DNA of 64,000 nt from Bacteroidaceae bacterium (GTDB lineage Bacteria > Bacteroidota > Bacteroidia > Bacteroidales > Bacteroidaceae): the NCBI GenBank assembly GCA_017483605.1, contig JAFUWG010000001.1, positions 1 through 64,000 on the forward strand, written 5' to 3'. A model generated the notes under the pieces. The model saw only the letters and a list, made by a program, of their open reading frames with translations, made no database searches and was not told the origin of the DNA. Within the stretch, counting starts at the first letter, position 1, and every line of letters begins with the position of its first letter. The position numbers were made by a program, and so were the translations under genes. Shown one piece after another: positions 17,543-29,238 of this stretch.

Positions 17543-19588
17543 ATGACGAAAAAACTATTTTTGCAATTGTTGCTGCTATGTGCCGCTGTGACGGTGAAGG
17601 CTCAGAATCCGTATCTTCCGCTGTGGGAGCATCTGCCCGACGGCGAACCTCGTGTGTTTGAAGACCCCGACCATCCGGGCAAGTTTCGTGCCTACATCAT
17701 TGGTTCGCACGACGTGACGTACACGGCTTATTGCGGCAACGACATCCGCATGTGGTCGGCTCCTGTGGAAGACCTCAGCCAGTGGAGGGACGAGGGCCCT
17801 ATCTTTTCTTATTATGTGGATGGAAAGTGGGACACGATGTTTGCACCCGACTTGGTGGAGGTGAAGGATAAGGTGACGGGCAAGAAGACCTACTGGCTCT
17901 ATCCGCACTCTCGTGGCTGGCGACGTGTGGCGATGGTGGCGAAGGGTGACCGCCCCGATGGTCCCTTCACACCGGTGAACCTCACGCCTGATGACCGTGC
18001 CTGTGTGGATAGCTCGCTGATTGACTTTGACCCCTCGGTGTTCATCGAGAATATCACAGACAAGAAAGACCCAGACTTCGACAAAGGCTATCGTGCATAC
18101 GTGTTCTATGGCTTCCAGCACTCTACGGCTTGTGAACTTGACCAGAACACAATGTATTCGAAACGTCCAGGCACGGAACTCATCGACCCCTTCATTCCTG
18201 CCAGCAGCCGCGACGGTAAACTGCTCGACAAAGAGGGCAGCGAATATAAGGCGCTCTACAAGGGACAGAACCCGTTGGATTTCAATTTCTTCGAGGCTTC
18301 AAGCATCCGCCAGGTGGGCAATAAGTACGTGATGGTGTTCTCTGGCTATAGCGGTCAGGAATATGGCGTTGGTGCCACGAACTCAGCCTTGCGCTATGCC
18401 TTTGGCGACACGCCGCTGGGCCCATGGAGAAGTGGCGGTGTATTGGTAGATTCGCGTGGCGTCGTGCTGAACGAGGATGGCTCCAAACTGATTACCACCA
18501 ACGCAGGTCACAACACGCACGGTTCCTTGCAGGAAATCAACGGTCAGTGGTATGTGTTCTATCACCGTCCACCACGTGGCTTCGGCAATGCCCGTCAGGC
18601 AATGGTGGCTCCAGTGAAGATTACATGGGACAAAAAGCCTGTGGCTCAAGGTGGAGTTGTGAAAATCACGGGTTACGACCCTTACACGAAGAACAACGAA
18701 TGGACAGCCAAGGCAAGCAACGGCGATGCCTATACAGGTGCCGAGGTGACCAGCGAAGGTTTCCAGATTTTTGGTCTGCCTCCTTACGCCTACTACTCTG
18801 CAGGTATTGCCTGCTTCATGTACGGCCCGAACAGCAACAACTGGATGCAGGATAACCACGACGTGTGGAACAACTCGATGGATCTCGCTGGCATTCAGAA
18901 CGGTGGCATCATCGGCTTCAAGTATTTTGGCTTTGCCGGTTTGGCAACGGATACGAAGGGTGTGAAAGCCTTTGACGGAACGAAGAAAGGTGACAATACC
19001 ACGTTGGAGTTGACCATGACCCCAAGCGGTAAGGGTAACTTCAAGATTCACATCATGTTGGATAATCCATGGACGGGACAGGAGATAGGCATCATCAGCG
19101 TTCCTGCTACCGCAAATAACAAGAGAACGTATGGTGTGGATGTGCCAGCCGTGGAAGGACTTACGGGCAAACACGCCATCTATCTGGTGGTGGAAGGCGA
19201 CGAGGTGCAGCAGCCCGAACAGCCGCAACGTGGCGGGTGGGGACAGCGTCCGCAACAGCCACAGCGTCCTCAGGGCCTTTTCGACTTTCATGGACTCTGT
19301 TTCAGCAAGGGGGCTGCGAGCATCAAGGCTCCTGTTGTGCCAACGGTGACCATTACGGTGGATGGCAAGGAAATCAAATTGCCTGCAGACCCTATGTTCT
19401 CGACCAACGACAACGGCTACATGGAAGTTTCAAATTATCAGGCTTATGCTCTGCTCAAGGACAACTCTGTGATTCGGGCAACAGCTGACAACCCTGCTGT
19501 CACGTTCCAGATTGGCAAGATTGCGGATGGTCGTGCTACGGTCAAATGTACATACCAAGGTAAAACCAAAACATATCTGATCAACTAA
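17543..19588 (+). CDS. GH43-family glycosidase with C-terminal CBM6-like region
   Basis: The 681-residue protein has a signal peptide (MTKKLFLQLLLLCAAVTVKA). A five-bladed-propeller GH43 domain (about 22-390) carries candidate catalytic residues D41 (VFEDPD), D163 (IDFDPSVF) and E251 (FNFFEASS). Residues about 395-681 form a beta-rich region resembling carbohydrate-binding modules, split by a Gln/Pro-rich linker (QRPQQPQRPQG). Likely substrates are arabinofuranosyl or xylosyl groups of arabinoxylan; the subfamily is unresolved. The stop overlaps the next start (TAATG), so translation is coupled to the second GH43. Confidence 0.82.
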   Translation: MTKKLFLQLLLLCAAVTVKAQNPYLPLWEHLPDGEPRVFEDPDHPGKFRAYIIGSHDVTYTAYCGNDIRMWSAPVEDLSQWRDEGPIFSYYVDGKWDTMFAPDLVEVKDKVTGKKTYWLYPHSRGWRRVAMVAKGDRPDGPFTPVNLTPDDRACVDSSLIDFDPSVFIENITDKKDPDFDKGYRAYVFYGFQHSTACELDQNTMYSKRPGTELIDPFIPASSRDGKLLDKEGSEYKALYKGQNPLDFNFFEASSIRQVGNKYVMVFSGYSGQEYGVGATNSALRYAFGDTPLGPWRSGGVLVDSRGVVLNEDGSKLITTNAGHNTHGSLQEINGQWYVFYHRPPRGFGNARQAMVAPVKITWDKKPVAQGGVVKITGYDPYTKNNEWTAKASNGDAYTGAEVTSEGFQIFGLPPYAYYSAGIACFMYGPNSNNWMQDNHDVWNNSMDLAGIQNGGIIGFKYFGFAGLATDTKGVKAFDGTKKGDNTTLELTMTPSGKGNFKIHIMLDNPWTGQEIGIISVPATANNKRTYGVDVPAVEGLTGKHAIYLVVEGDEVQQPEQPQRGGWGQRPQQPQRPQGLFDFHGLCFSKGAASIKAPVVPTVTITVDGKEIKLPADPMFSTNDNGYMEVSNYQAYALLKDNSVIRATADNPAVTFQIGKIADGRATVKCTYQGKTKTYLIN

Positions 19589-21165
19589 TGAAAAAACTGT
19601 TTTTGATAGGCTTCATGCTGTGTGCCATGATGGCATCGGCACAGACGGTTGATTCTGCCCCGAAGGTGCAGGTAAAGAACCCTTTCATGTGGACTGACAC
19701 GCCTGACCCCGACATCATCCGTGTGGGCGATTACTATTACCTCGTCACCACGACGATGCACCTCTTCCCGGGTGGCCCCATCATGAGGAGTACCGACTTG
19801 GTGCATTGGGAAACGGTGTCGTATCTCTTCGATGAGATCAAGGACACGCCTCGCTATGACTTGCAGGAAGGCACCGTGTATGGCCGTGGACAGTGGGCAA
19901 CCTCGCTCCGCTATCACAAGGGCACGTTCTGGGCACTCTTCGTGGCGAACGACGACCCACACAAGTCGATGGTCTTCAAGACGGACGACCCCGCGAAGGG
20001 TTGGAAACTGCACAGCCGTCTGCCCGCCTACCACGACTCGTCGCTCTTCTTCGACGATGACGACCGCGTGTATGTCTTCTCTGGCAGCGGCGACATCAAG
20101 TTGGTGGAGTTGAACGCCGACCTCACCGCCGAGAAGGAGGGTGGCATCCGCAAGACCCTTGAATTGAGGGGCAAGCCACAGGGATTGCATGAGGGCAGCC
20201 GTGTCATCAAGCACGATGGCATGTACTATCTGCTGTGCATCTCATGGCCATCGACAGGCAGACAGGAGATTGCCTACCGAAGCAAGAACATCGAGGGACC
20301 GTATGACTCGAAGGTAATTCTAAAGAGTGACTTTGGAGGCTTCCCCTTGGCAGGGCAGGGCACCATCGTGGACGGTAAGCACGGCGAGTGGTATGGCGTC
20401 ATGTTCCAAGACCGTGGTGGTGTGGGGCGTGTGCTGACCATCGAACCTTGCTCGTGGATAGACGGCTGGCCGATGTTGGGCACGAGAGGTGACATCAAGA
20501 TTCCGGAGACGGTGACGTTGGACGGTGATTGCGAGTGTCACAAGACTCCTCTGTATGCCGTGATTGAGAAAGATTACCAGTGGAATCACAATTATATCAA
20601 GGAGGACATAGTCACAGAGACGGGTAACCTTGCCAAGCCTGGCAAGACGATTTCGCTGAAGACTTCGGTGCTTGCCAAGAACATTTTCGATGCCCGCAAC
20701 ACCTTGACATGGAGAACATGGGGACCTTTCTGCTCCGACACCATCTGCATCGATGCCCGCAAGATGAAGGACGGCGATTGTGCTGGCTTTGCGGCATTCA
20801 ATGGCGACTCGGGCGTGCTGACCGTGAAGCGTGAAGGCAACGGGTTTGCACTGGTGCTGAGCGAGGAAAGTGTGCAACTGTCCAACAACACGAAAGCCAT
20901 CACGGGCGTGGAGGCGAAGGAGGTGGAGCGTGTGAAGTTGTCGAAGTCGAAGGTGGGCAAGATTTACCTGCGTATCGACGGCGACTTCAACCCTGGACGT
21001 GACATCGCCACGTTCTACTACAGCCTTGACGGAAAGAACTACATGCAGATGGGTGGAGAGTACAAGATGCGATTTGACTTCATGCGTTTCTTCATGGGCA
21101 CTCGCTACGCTGCTTTCTTCTATCCAACCAAGCAGACGGGAGGACAAATAGTTATCAATCTATAA
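19588..21165 (+). CDS. GH43 beta-xylosidase/arabinofuranosidase
   Basis: The 525-residue exported protein (MKKLFLIGFMLCAMMASA) has a GH43 propeller with D40 in TPDPDII, D150 in YHDSSLFF and E202 in GLHEGSRVI. A C-terminal beta-sandwich of the GH43_C2 type (about 330-525, ending FFMGTRYAAFFYPTKQTGG) follows. This layout is like subfamily 12 enzymes that release arabinose from doubly substituted xylose, or beta-xylosidases. Specificity cannot be decided by eye. The gene is coupled to the GH43 before it and is followed 21 nt later by GH10-CE1. Confidence 0.88.
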   Translation: MKKLFLIGFMLCAMMASAQTVDSAPKVQVKNPFMWTDTPDPDIIRVGDYYYLVTTTMHLFPGGPIMRSTDLVHWETVSYLFDEIKDTPRYDLQEGTVYGRGQWATSLRYHKGTFWALFVANDDPHKSMVFKTDDPAKGWKLHSRLPAYHDSSLFFDDDDRVYVFSGSGDIKLVELNADLTAEKEGGIRKTLELRGKPQGLHEGSRVIKHDGMYYLLCISWPSTGRQEIAYRSKNIEGPYDSKVILKSDFGGFPLAGQGTIVDGKHGEWYGVMFQDRGGVGRVLTIEPCSWIDGWPMLGTRGDIKIPETVTLDGDCECHKTPLYAVIEKDYQWNHNYIKEDIVTETGNLAKPGKTISLKTSVLAKNIFDARNTLTWRTWGPFCSDTICIDARKMKDGDCAGFAAFNGDSGVLTVKREGNGFALVLSEESVQLSNNTKAITGVEAKEVERVKLSKSKVGKIYLRIDGDFNPGRDIATFYYSLDGKNYMQMGGEYKMRFDFMRFFMGTRYAAFFYPTKQTGGQIVINL

Positions 21166-23319
<2,154 letters not shown>

Positions 23320-23325
23320 TCCGTG

Positions 23326-23371
23326 AAAAAAGCAATGATTGGCAAAACTTTGTGCCAATCATTGTTTTTTT
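23326..23371 (+). terminator. Terminator after GH10-CE1
   Basis: An A6 run, an 11-bp perfect stem (CAATGATTGGC) with an 8-10-nt loop, and a T7 tail form a strong, potentially bidirectional terminator just after the stop codon. Confidence 0.9.
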
Positions 23372-23437
23372 CGTACCGTTCACTTCGTGCAAGGTACTCA
23401 CGCTCGACAATAAAAAACCGAAAAAATGTTTTTTCGT

Positions 23438-23468
23438 TTTGTATTGTGCTCACTAAATCGTACCTTTG
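23438..23468 (+). promoter_or_regulatory. Promoter of the GH27 gene
   Basis: TTTG (23438-23441), exactly 19 nt, then TACCTTTG (23461-23468): a full-consensus promoter, 22 nt before the start codon. It excludes the longer in-frame start at 23323. Confidence 0.85.
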
Positions 23469-23490
23469 TACCACCAAAAGTAAAACCTAT

Positions 23491-25095
23491 ATGAAAAAAA
23501 TCTTCATTTCTCTCTCACTTCTTGGGTTTTCGCTGATGCTTGCTGCCCAAGAGTCGCCCCTGATGGGGTGGAGTTCATGGAACACATTCGGGTTCCAGAT
23601 TAGCGACCAGATTATCCGCGAACAGGCGGATGCCATGCTCACTTCAGGCCTGAAGGACGCTGGTTACACATATATTAATATAGATGACGGCTACTTCGGA
23701 GGTCGTGACGAGGATGGCAACCTGCTCATCCACCCGACTCGCTTCCCCAACGGTATGCGTCCCGTGGTGGATTATATCCATTCGAAAGGCTTGAAGGCTG
23801 GCATCTACAGCGATGGCGGTCAAAACACCTGTGCCAGTTATTTCGGTGGCGACACCATCGGGGTGGGTGTCGGATTGATGGGACACGACATGGCCGACTG
23901 TCGCCTCTTCTTCCACGACCTCGACTTCGACTTCATCAAGATTGACTTCTGTGGCGGCTCGCCTTATCACAACAAGGACAAGCGTAAACTCTCTGAACGC
24001 ATTCGCTACACAGACATCTACAATGCCATCAAGGCTGCTGGCAAACCTGGCGTGTTCATCAACATCTGCCGTTGGGACTATCCTGGCACATGGGTGGACA
24101 AGGTGGCTGGCTCGTGGCGTACCACCCACGACATCGCTTGCAACTGGAAGAATGTGGCAGACATCATTCAGCAGAACCTCTACCTTTCGGCATACGCCAG
24201 CAAGGGACACTACAACGACATGGACATGCTCGAAGTGGGGCGTGGGCTTTCCGTGGAGGAAGACAAGACGCATTTCGCCCTGTGGTGCATCATGAACAGC
24301 CCTCTGCTCGTGGGATGCGACATGAAGAAAGTGGCTCCCGAGGCACTCGCGCTGATGGCAAACAAGCGGCTCATCGCCCTCAATCAGGATAAACTTTACC
24401 TGCAAGCCTATCCCGCACAGAAGATTCAAGGCTGTTTCGTGCTGGTGAAGGACATCGAGACACTTTACGGCAAGAAACGTGCCGTGGCGATTTACAACCC
24501 TGCCGACGAGGATGTGCAGAACGTGCAACTGGCACTTTCCGACATTGACTTGGCGGGCAAGGCGACCGTCATCGACCTCTATACAGGCGAGGAGGTGAAG
24601 AAAGCCGTAGCGAAAGGCAACCTGGTGGTGAAGACCATCCCTGCTCATGGCACCGCCATCTATACCGTTGAGGCTGAAACCCGTCTCGACCGCGTCATCT
24701 ACGAAGCCGAATCTGCCTACAATCCCTCCTATCAGGAACTGGAGAACAACCAGTTTGCTGGCACAGGCATTTATGCACACGATGACAACTGTCGTTCGGG
24801 CATGAAAGCCACATGGCTGGGTGGCAACGAGGACAACAACCTCCAGTTCCGCCATGTTTACAGCAGCGACGGCGGCACCAAGCAACTCACCATTGCCTAC
24901 CTTTCGGGCGATGACCGCAAGGTGACTGTCGAGGTGAACGGCAAACGCATCGAGAAACTGACCTGCAACTCTGGCGGCTACGACAAGGTGGGCACTGCCA
25001 CAATCAGCATCCCGCTACAAAAGGGCAACAACGCCATCACCCTCCGCAACAACCGTTCTTACATGCCCGACATCGACTACATCAGCGTGAAGTAA
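23491..25095 (+). CDS. GH27 alpha-galactosidase-family enzyme with C-terminal CBM
   Basis: The 534-residue exported enzyme has a GH27 barrel beginning SPLMGWSSWNTFGFQIS, with nucleophile candidate D152 (IKIDFC) and acid/base candidate D214 (TTHDIACN). An antiparallel GH27 C domain (about 310-390) follows. A CBM6/35-like module (about 400-534) runs from YEAESAYNP to MPDIDYISVK. GH27 covers alpha-galactosidase and beta-L-arabinopyranosidase; in a heteroxylan cluster either could remove terminal decorations. It has its own consensus promoter and terminator, so it is separable from the GH43-GH10 operon. Confidence 0.9.
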   Translation: MKKIFISLSLLGFSLMLAAQESPLMGWSSWNTFGFQISDQIIREQADAMLTSGLKDAGYTYINIDDGYFGGRDEDGNLLIHPTRFPNGMRPVVDYIHSKGLKAGIYSDGGQNTCASYFGGDTIGVGVGLMGHDMADCRLFFHDLDFDFIKIDFCGGSPYHNKDKRKLSERIRYTDIYNAIKAAGKPGVFINICRWDYPGTWVDKVAGSWRTTHDIACNWKNVADIIQQNLYLSAYASKGHYNDMDMLEVGRGLSVEEDKTHFALWCIMNSPLLVGCDMKKVAPEALALMANKRLIALNQDKLYLQAYPAQKIQGCFVLVKDIETLYGKKRAVAIYNPADEDVQNVQLALSDIDLAGKATVIDLYTGEEVKKAVAKGNLVVKTIPAHGTAIYTVEAETRLDRVIYEAESAYNPSYQELENNQFAGTGIYAHDDNCRSGMKATWLGGNEDNNLQFRHVYSSDGGTKQLTIAYLSGDDRKVTVEVNGKRIEKLTCNSGGYDKVGTATISIPLQKGNNAITLRNNRSYMPDIDYISVK

Positions 25096-25150
25096 TCTCC
25101 GAAGGTTGCAATCCCGACCTGACGAACATGCCGATAGAGCATCTTCATAT

Positions 25151-25173
25151 AGCCCCGCAAGGGGCTTTTTTTG
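25151..25173 (+). terminator. Terminator after GH27
   Basis: AGCCCC-GCAA-GGGGCT followed by seven T, a compact terminator with a GCAA tetraloop. The giant palindrome copy 2 begins 17 bp later. Confidence 0.9.
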
Positions 25174-25189
25174 TGCCTTTCCCCGTAGT

Positions 25190-25302
25190 GTTCTTAAAAC
25201 TAAAGTTAGATTTTATAAAATTCAACTTAAATTTTATAAAATTGAACTTAAATTTATATAAATCTAACTTGAATTTTATAAAATCTAACTTTAGTTTTAA
25301 GA
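25190..25302. repeat. 113-bp AT-rich palindrome, copy 2
   Basis: It has the same length and sequence as 1196-1308, except that the left arm has AAAGTTAG for AAACTTAG and the right arm has CTAACTTT for CTAAGTTT. The two changes are complementary. It lies just after a perfect terminator, so termination alone does not explain it. No coding function is inferred. Confidence 0.85.
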
Positions 25303-25414
25303 CCCCCTGCGGCAATCCTGCCTTTTGAGCGGCTTTGGAGAAGAGAGGGGGAATAGGTTACAAAAGGTTTGTGATTGCGTTCTTCTGTCCCTTAAATAGG
25401 GCTTTTGGGCATCT

Positions 25415-25443
25415 TGTAACATGTAAAAAAATCAATGTAACAT
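25415..25443 (+). promoter_or_regulatory. Candidate activator-binding direct repeat
   Basis: TGTAACAT occurs at 25415-25422 and 25436-25443, 21 bp apart (two helical turns), ending 7 bp before the minus-33 region of the next promoter. Two half-sites on one face of the helix next to a promoter are typical of activator binding. The HTCS encoded downstream is the natural candidate, without proof. Confidence 0.45.
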
Positions 25444-25450
25444 CTTAAAA

Positions 25451-25481
25451 ATTGTTATTGTGAAGAAAAGTTGTAACTTTG
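25451..25481 (+). promoter_or_regulatory. Promoter of the large secreted protein
   Basis: ATTG (25451-25454), 19 nt, then TAACTTTG (25474-25481). The minus-33 element is one base off consensus, which fits an activated promoter. The leader is about 95 nt. Confidence 0.7.
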
Positions 25482-25583
25482 CAACGTCGAAACTCGGCAA
25501 GTGAGCAACGACCGTGAAAACTAAACCTGAAAGTGATTATCAAAAAATATTATTTTAACTTAACCAAAACTAATTTTTCGCTT

Positions 25584-28500
25584 ATGAAGAAGATTAACTT
25601 AATGATTGCAGCCGGTTTGTTGGCATCCGCTTCGATGCAGGCACAAACCACTATCGCATCTGTAGGTTTTGAATCAGGCGACCAGAAGTACACCACAGAG
25701 ACTGCTTACACTCCTGGTGGTACATACGGTAACTGGGTGAACCGACTGGAAGGTGATGTCTGGACAGAGCCATACGACGGTGACCAGCACTCTGGCGAGT
25801 ATTGCTTCCGTATGGAAAACACCGAGGCGTACACAGGTAACACATGGGAACGTGGTTTCATGGTTGGTAACCTGAACTTGAAGGAAAACACGGCTTATCG
25901 TGTAAGTTTCTGGGTAAAGGCAGAACCTACCTATTTAGGTGCCGAGGGTAAAGAGTTGAACACTTCGCTCAAGTCTTCCATTTCAATCGGTCACGAGTAT
26001 TGTGACATGCCAATTTCTACCGCCAGCGGTGTGCAGTATTATTATAACTACACTTCTGGTGTGATGACAGGTGATTGGAAACGTATTTCTTATGTTACCT
26101 ATTTCACGAACAAGGCTGACCAGGATGCTCTTTCTATGAATTACACAGGTAAAGAAGATGCAAATGGTAACATCGTGATTCCACAGGGTGACCCATTCCC
26201 CAATGAGTATTTCCTTATTATAAATATGTACAATCCAGGCGAGTACCTGTTGGACGATATCGTTGTGGAGGAAGGCGTGACATTCAATGCTGCAACATTC
26301 CTTGACGATGCTATCAAACTCGACTTCGGATATCCTACCAACATCGCAGATTTGGCAAAAGCCAATGCTGGTGTTTTCTCTCTTGACCCATCATGTGTGA
26401 CGGTTACCATTGATGGTACGGCTGCCCCAGTACAGTATGTTGAAGGTCAGTCTGATGGCTTCCTTTATGTATTCCTTGATGGCATTTCTGCTAAGGAAGG
26501 TCAGAATGTTGTTGTTAGTTTCACTCCTGCTGCTGATTGCCCAATTATCTACACTTCAGACAGACGCCCAAGTGCCGATGTTGAGAGCGAGATGAAGGTT
26601 CTTGGTTTCACCAATGAAACTGCTTACTTTGACGAGACAATCGACGTTCTTCCATCTGCATGGGCACCTGCTCAGATGGTAAGTTCTGTTCCTGAAAACG
26701 AGAGTTTTGAACTCGACCCTGCTACATTGAAGAATGTTGCAGTGACTTATAATAAGGAATTGAGCATTGAATATGCAAGTGCTACGCTTTCTTATTCAGA
26801 CAATTTCGGCAATCATAACATTGACCTGACCAGTGCAATGTCACTGTCAGAAGACAAACTGACGGTCAATGTGGCTGTGTCAGACTTGAAGGACGGTGAA
26901 TACACACTCATCCTCTCTGGCGTTGCCAATAGTTTCGGTGTTGAGTGTATTGAAGACCAGGAGGTTACATTCTCTCTTGGTGCGGACAACGATGACTCTG
27001 TATCTGAGGATATTTATGTTTCCGACTTTGATAACGAAATGACAGGCGGTGTTCCTGAAGGTTGGGTGACTTACAATGAGGCAGGTTTCCACCTCTATGG
27101 CTTTAATGATGAGGCTCGTACCTCTCAGTACAACTACAACTGGGGTGGTACTCCTGGTGGTGGCGGTACTCGTCTCTATGACGGCTTCAGTGGCGATTTC
27201 GTAAAGGCTATGTATTGGGGAACTCGTGGCACAAATGAAGGTTATGCTGAGTTTGGTTCACAGGTGAAAGACTGGATTCTGGAAGACGGAACCATTGACC
27301 CAGAGATGCCAGAAGGCGTTGCTCTGAAACTGGCTCCTCGCAAGTATCAGATTAGTTTCTTGATGGCTGCATGGAAGGGTGAACCTACTTTCACATTCAC
27401 ACTTGAAGACCTTGATGGTAATGTGTATGCCAAGTTTGAAGACATTCTTGCTGCTCCAAATGTAAATGGTACAACAGGTCCTGTTTCTGGTTCGGTGAAG
27501 TGTGTCACGGACTTCACAGTTGACAAGGAAGGTTACTATGTTCTCCGCTTCACGGCTGCTGAAGCAGAGTGGATGGAATATCTCCTTGCTAACGTGAAAC
27601 TGATCACCATGCCTTCGAAGGCTGCTTACTACAAGAACTTGCTGAAAGTTGCTACCGAAGCCGCAGAGGCTGTTCTTGAGACTGCTAAGGGTGAGGAGTA
27701 TGACGGTGATACGAAGACGGCTTTCTCTGCTGCTATCAACAACGCAAAGACAGGTCACTTCACTTCTCCATCTGAGGTGAATGCTCTGATTGCCGAACTT
27801 GGCACATTGGGCGAGAAGATGACTGCACGTGTCAACAACATCGACGACTTCAACATCGCACTCATCGAGGCATCTGCTTCCTACGAGTCACTTTCTGAGA
27901 AGTATCTGACTTCACAGGTGGCTATCGACGCTAAGAAGGTCATCGACCAGTATGCAGACACCAATCCTTCTACACTTTCTGACGATCAACTCAACGAGGT
28001 GACTCCTCTGCTGAAGGAGACTGCTAACAAACTCGCTAACTTGGAGGCAAATGCAAGTCTGCTCACATGGGGTATCACAAAGGCTGTTCAGACTTACAAC
28101 ACCATTGGCACAAAGGACGATGCTGCTCTCAACGCTGCTCTTGCCGCTGCTGATGACGACCGCACTGTGGCTAACAATCTTAATGCTGCCAATAGACTCC
28201 GTGTTCTCCAGATTCTCGCTAACGAACTGGTTGATGGCCAGATTCCAGACGCTTATCTCACCAAGGTGAACGAGCAGGAAGAGGTTGACGAATATGATGA
28301 GCCAACAGGCAACACCATTTACGACTTCGCTGGTATCGAATTGACCGGTTGTGTACAGAATCCTAAGTTCTATCGTCAGTTGGATGTTGACGGCATTCCA
28401 GGATGGGATCTCGAAGCAGGTTCTGACTCAACAAATCTGAACATTGGTTACGGTGGCGATGCTCCATCAGCCGAGAAGCCTGTAACTGACCAGTTCATCA

Positions 28501-29096
28501 ATATCTATGGTAACGCAGATTACAACCTCTCACAGACACTGGAGAACCTGCCAGCAGGTATCTACACCATCAAGTTCTCTACTCGTACTCCTGTGGTTGA
28601 CAGAACAGAAGAATTCGGCAAGATTTTCTACTACAATGCACAGAACGAGGCAGGTGAGTGGGATAAGTACATCTACGCAGGCTCAGAGGTGACTCCATAC
28701 AAGGGTGGCACTTGGGGCTACGGTAACGATGACAACAACACTTACATCGAGAATGTACAGGTTGGTGCAGAAGGCACTCTCTTGATTGGTGCACGTGAGC
28801 ACTACGTTTCTGGCAAGGCCGAGAAGCATGAGGATAACACTCCACAGGATTTCTGGACAGGAACCACCATGTGTGACGATGTTCGTATCTTCCTCGTTGC
28901 TCCACTTGCAGGTTACGATTATGCAAAGGCTGCTCAGGATTTGGCAGACGCTATCGATACGCTTGCAACAGGTGCAAGCAATGCGAAGGTTGCAGGTATC
29001 TACAGCGTGAGCGGTGCAAGAGTTGCCACTCTCCAGAAGGGTGTCAACATCGTGAAACTTGACAATGGACAGGTGAAGAAAGTTCTTGTAAAGTAA
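25584..29096 (+). CDS. Large multidomain secreted protein with possible type IX sorting tail
   Basis: The 1170-residue protein has a signal peptide (MKKINLMIAAGLLASASMQA). Its order appears to be a jelly-roll-like N domain (about 25-230), an Ig-like domain with PENESFELDPATLKNVAVTY (about 370-470), a second jelly-roll-like region (about 475-680), helical Ala-rich repeats (about 690-900) and another sandwich (about 930-1110). The C terminus GIYSVSGARVATLQKGVNIV plus a Lys-rich strand resembles T9SS type A sorting domains. No catalytic motif is seen. Its place before the HTCS suggests surface glycan binding. Codon use (GCT, TCT, GGT) differs from the GH genes and hints at high expression. Confidence 0.65.
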   Translation: MKKINLMIAAGLLASASMQAQTTIASVGFESGDQKYTTETAYTPGGTYGNWVNRLEGDVWTEPYDGDQHSGEYCFRMENTEAYTGNTWERGFMVGNLNLKENTAYRVSFWVKAEPTYLGAEGKELNTSLKSSISIGHEYCDMPISTASGVQYYYNYTSGVMTGDWKRISYVTYFTNKADQDALSMNYTGKEDANGNIVIPQGDPFPNEYFLIINMYNPGEYLLDDIVVEEGVTFNAATFLDDAIKLDFGYPTNIADLAKANAGVFSLDPSCVTVTIDGTAAPVQYVEGQSDGFLYVFLDGISAKEGQNVVVSFTPAADCPIIYTSDRRPSADVESEMKVLGFTNETAYFDETIDVLPSAWAPAQMVSSVPENESFELDPATLKNVAVTYNKELSIEYASATLSYSDNFGNHNIDLTSAMSLSEDKLTVNVAVSDLKDGEYTLILSGVANSFGVECIEDQEVTFSLGADNDDSVSEDIYVSDFDNEMTGGVPEGWVTYNEAGFHLYGFNDEARTSQYNYNWGGTPGGGGTRLYDGFSGDFVKAMYWGTRGTNEGYAEFGSQVKDWILEDGTIDPEMPEGVALKLAPRKYQISFLMAAWKGEPTFTFTLEDLDGNVYAKFEDILAAPNVNGTTGPVSGSVKCVTDFTVDKEGYYVLRFTAAEAEWMEYLLANVKLITMPSKAAYYKNLLKVATEAAEAVLETAKGEEYDGDTKTAFSAAINNAKTGHFTSPSEVNALIAELGTLGEKMTARVNNIDDFNIALIEASASYESLSEKYLTSQVAIDAKKVIDQYADTNPSTLSDDQLNEVTPLLKETANKLANLEANASLLTWGITKAVQTYNTIGTKDDAALNAALAAADDDRTVANNLNAANRLRVLQILANELVDGQIPDAYLTKVNEQEEVDEYDEPTGNTIYDFAGIELTGCVQNPKFYRQLDVDGIPGWDLEAGSDSTNLNIGYGGDAPSAEKPVTDQFINIYGNADYNLSQTLENLPAGIYTIKFSTRTPVVDRTEEFGKIFYYNAQNEAGEWDKYIYAGSEVTPYKGGTWGYGNDDNNTYIENVQVGAEGTLLIGAREHYVSGKAEKHEDNTPQDFWTGTTMCDDVRIFLVAPLAGYDYAKAAQDLADAIDTLATGASNAKVAGIYSVSGARVATLQKGVNIVKLDNGQVKKVLVK

Positions 29097-29134
29097 GAAG
29101 TTCTCATTGAGTAAGACATAAAATGCTCTGTATG

Positions 29135-29170
29135 GCGGGGTGGTCGATAGCGGCCACCCTGCTTTTTTTT
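29135..29170 (+). terminator. Terminator before the HTCS
   Basis: An 11-bp stem GCGGGGTGGTC with complement GGCCACCCTGC (two G-U pairs in plus-strand RNA) is followed by nine T. It separates the secreted-protein gene from the regulator. Confidence 0.88.
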
Positions 29171-29181
29171 TACTATTTTCT

Positions 29182-29211
29182 TTTGTTTTTCTTTCACTTT
29201 TTGTACCTTTG
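29182..29211 (+). promoter_or_regulatory. Promoter of the HTCS gene
   Basis: TTTG (29182-29185), 18 nt, then TACCTTTG (29204-29211), 27 nt before the start codon. This is a near-consensus, probably constitutive promoter. Confidence 0.8.
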
Positions 29212-29238
29212 CACACAAATAACAATTGTTTACTGACT

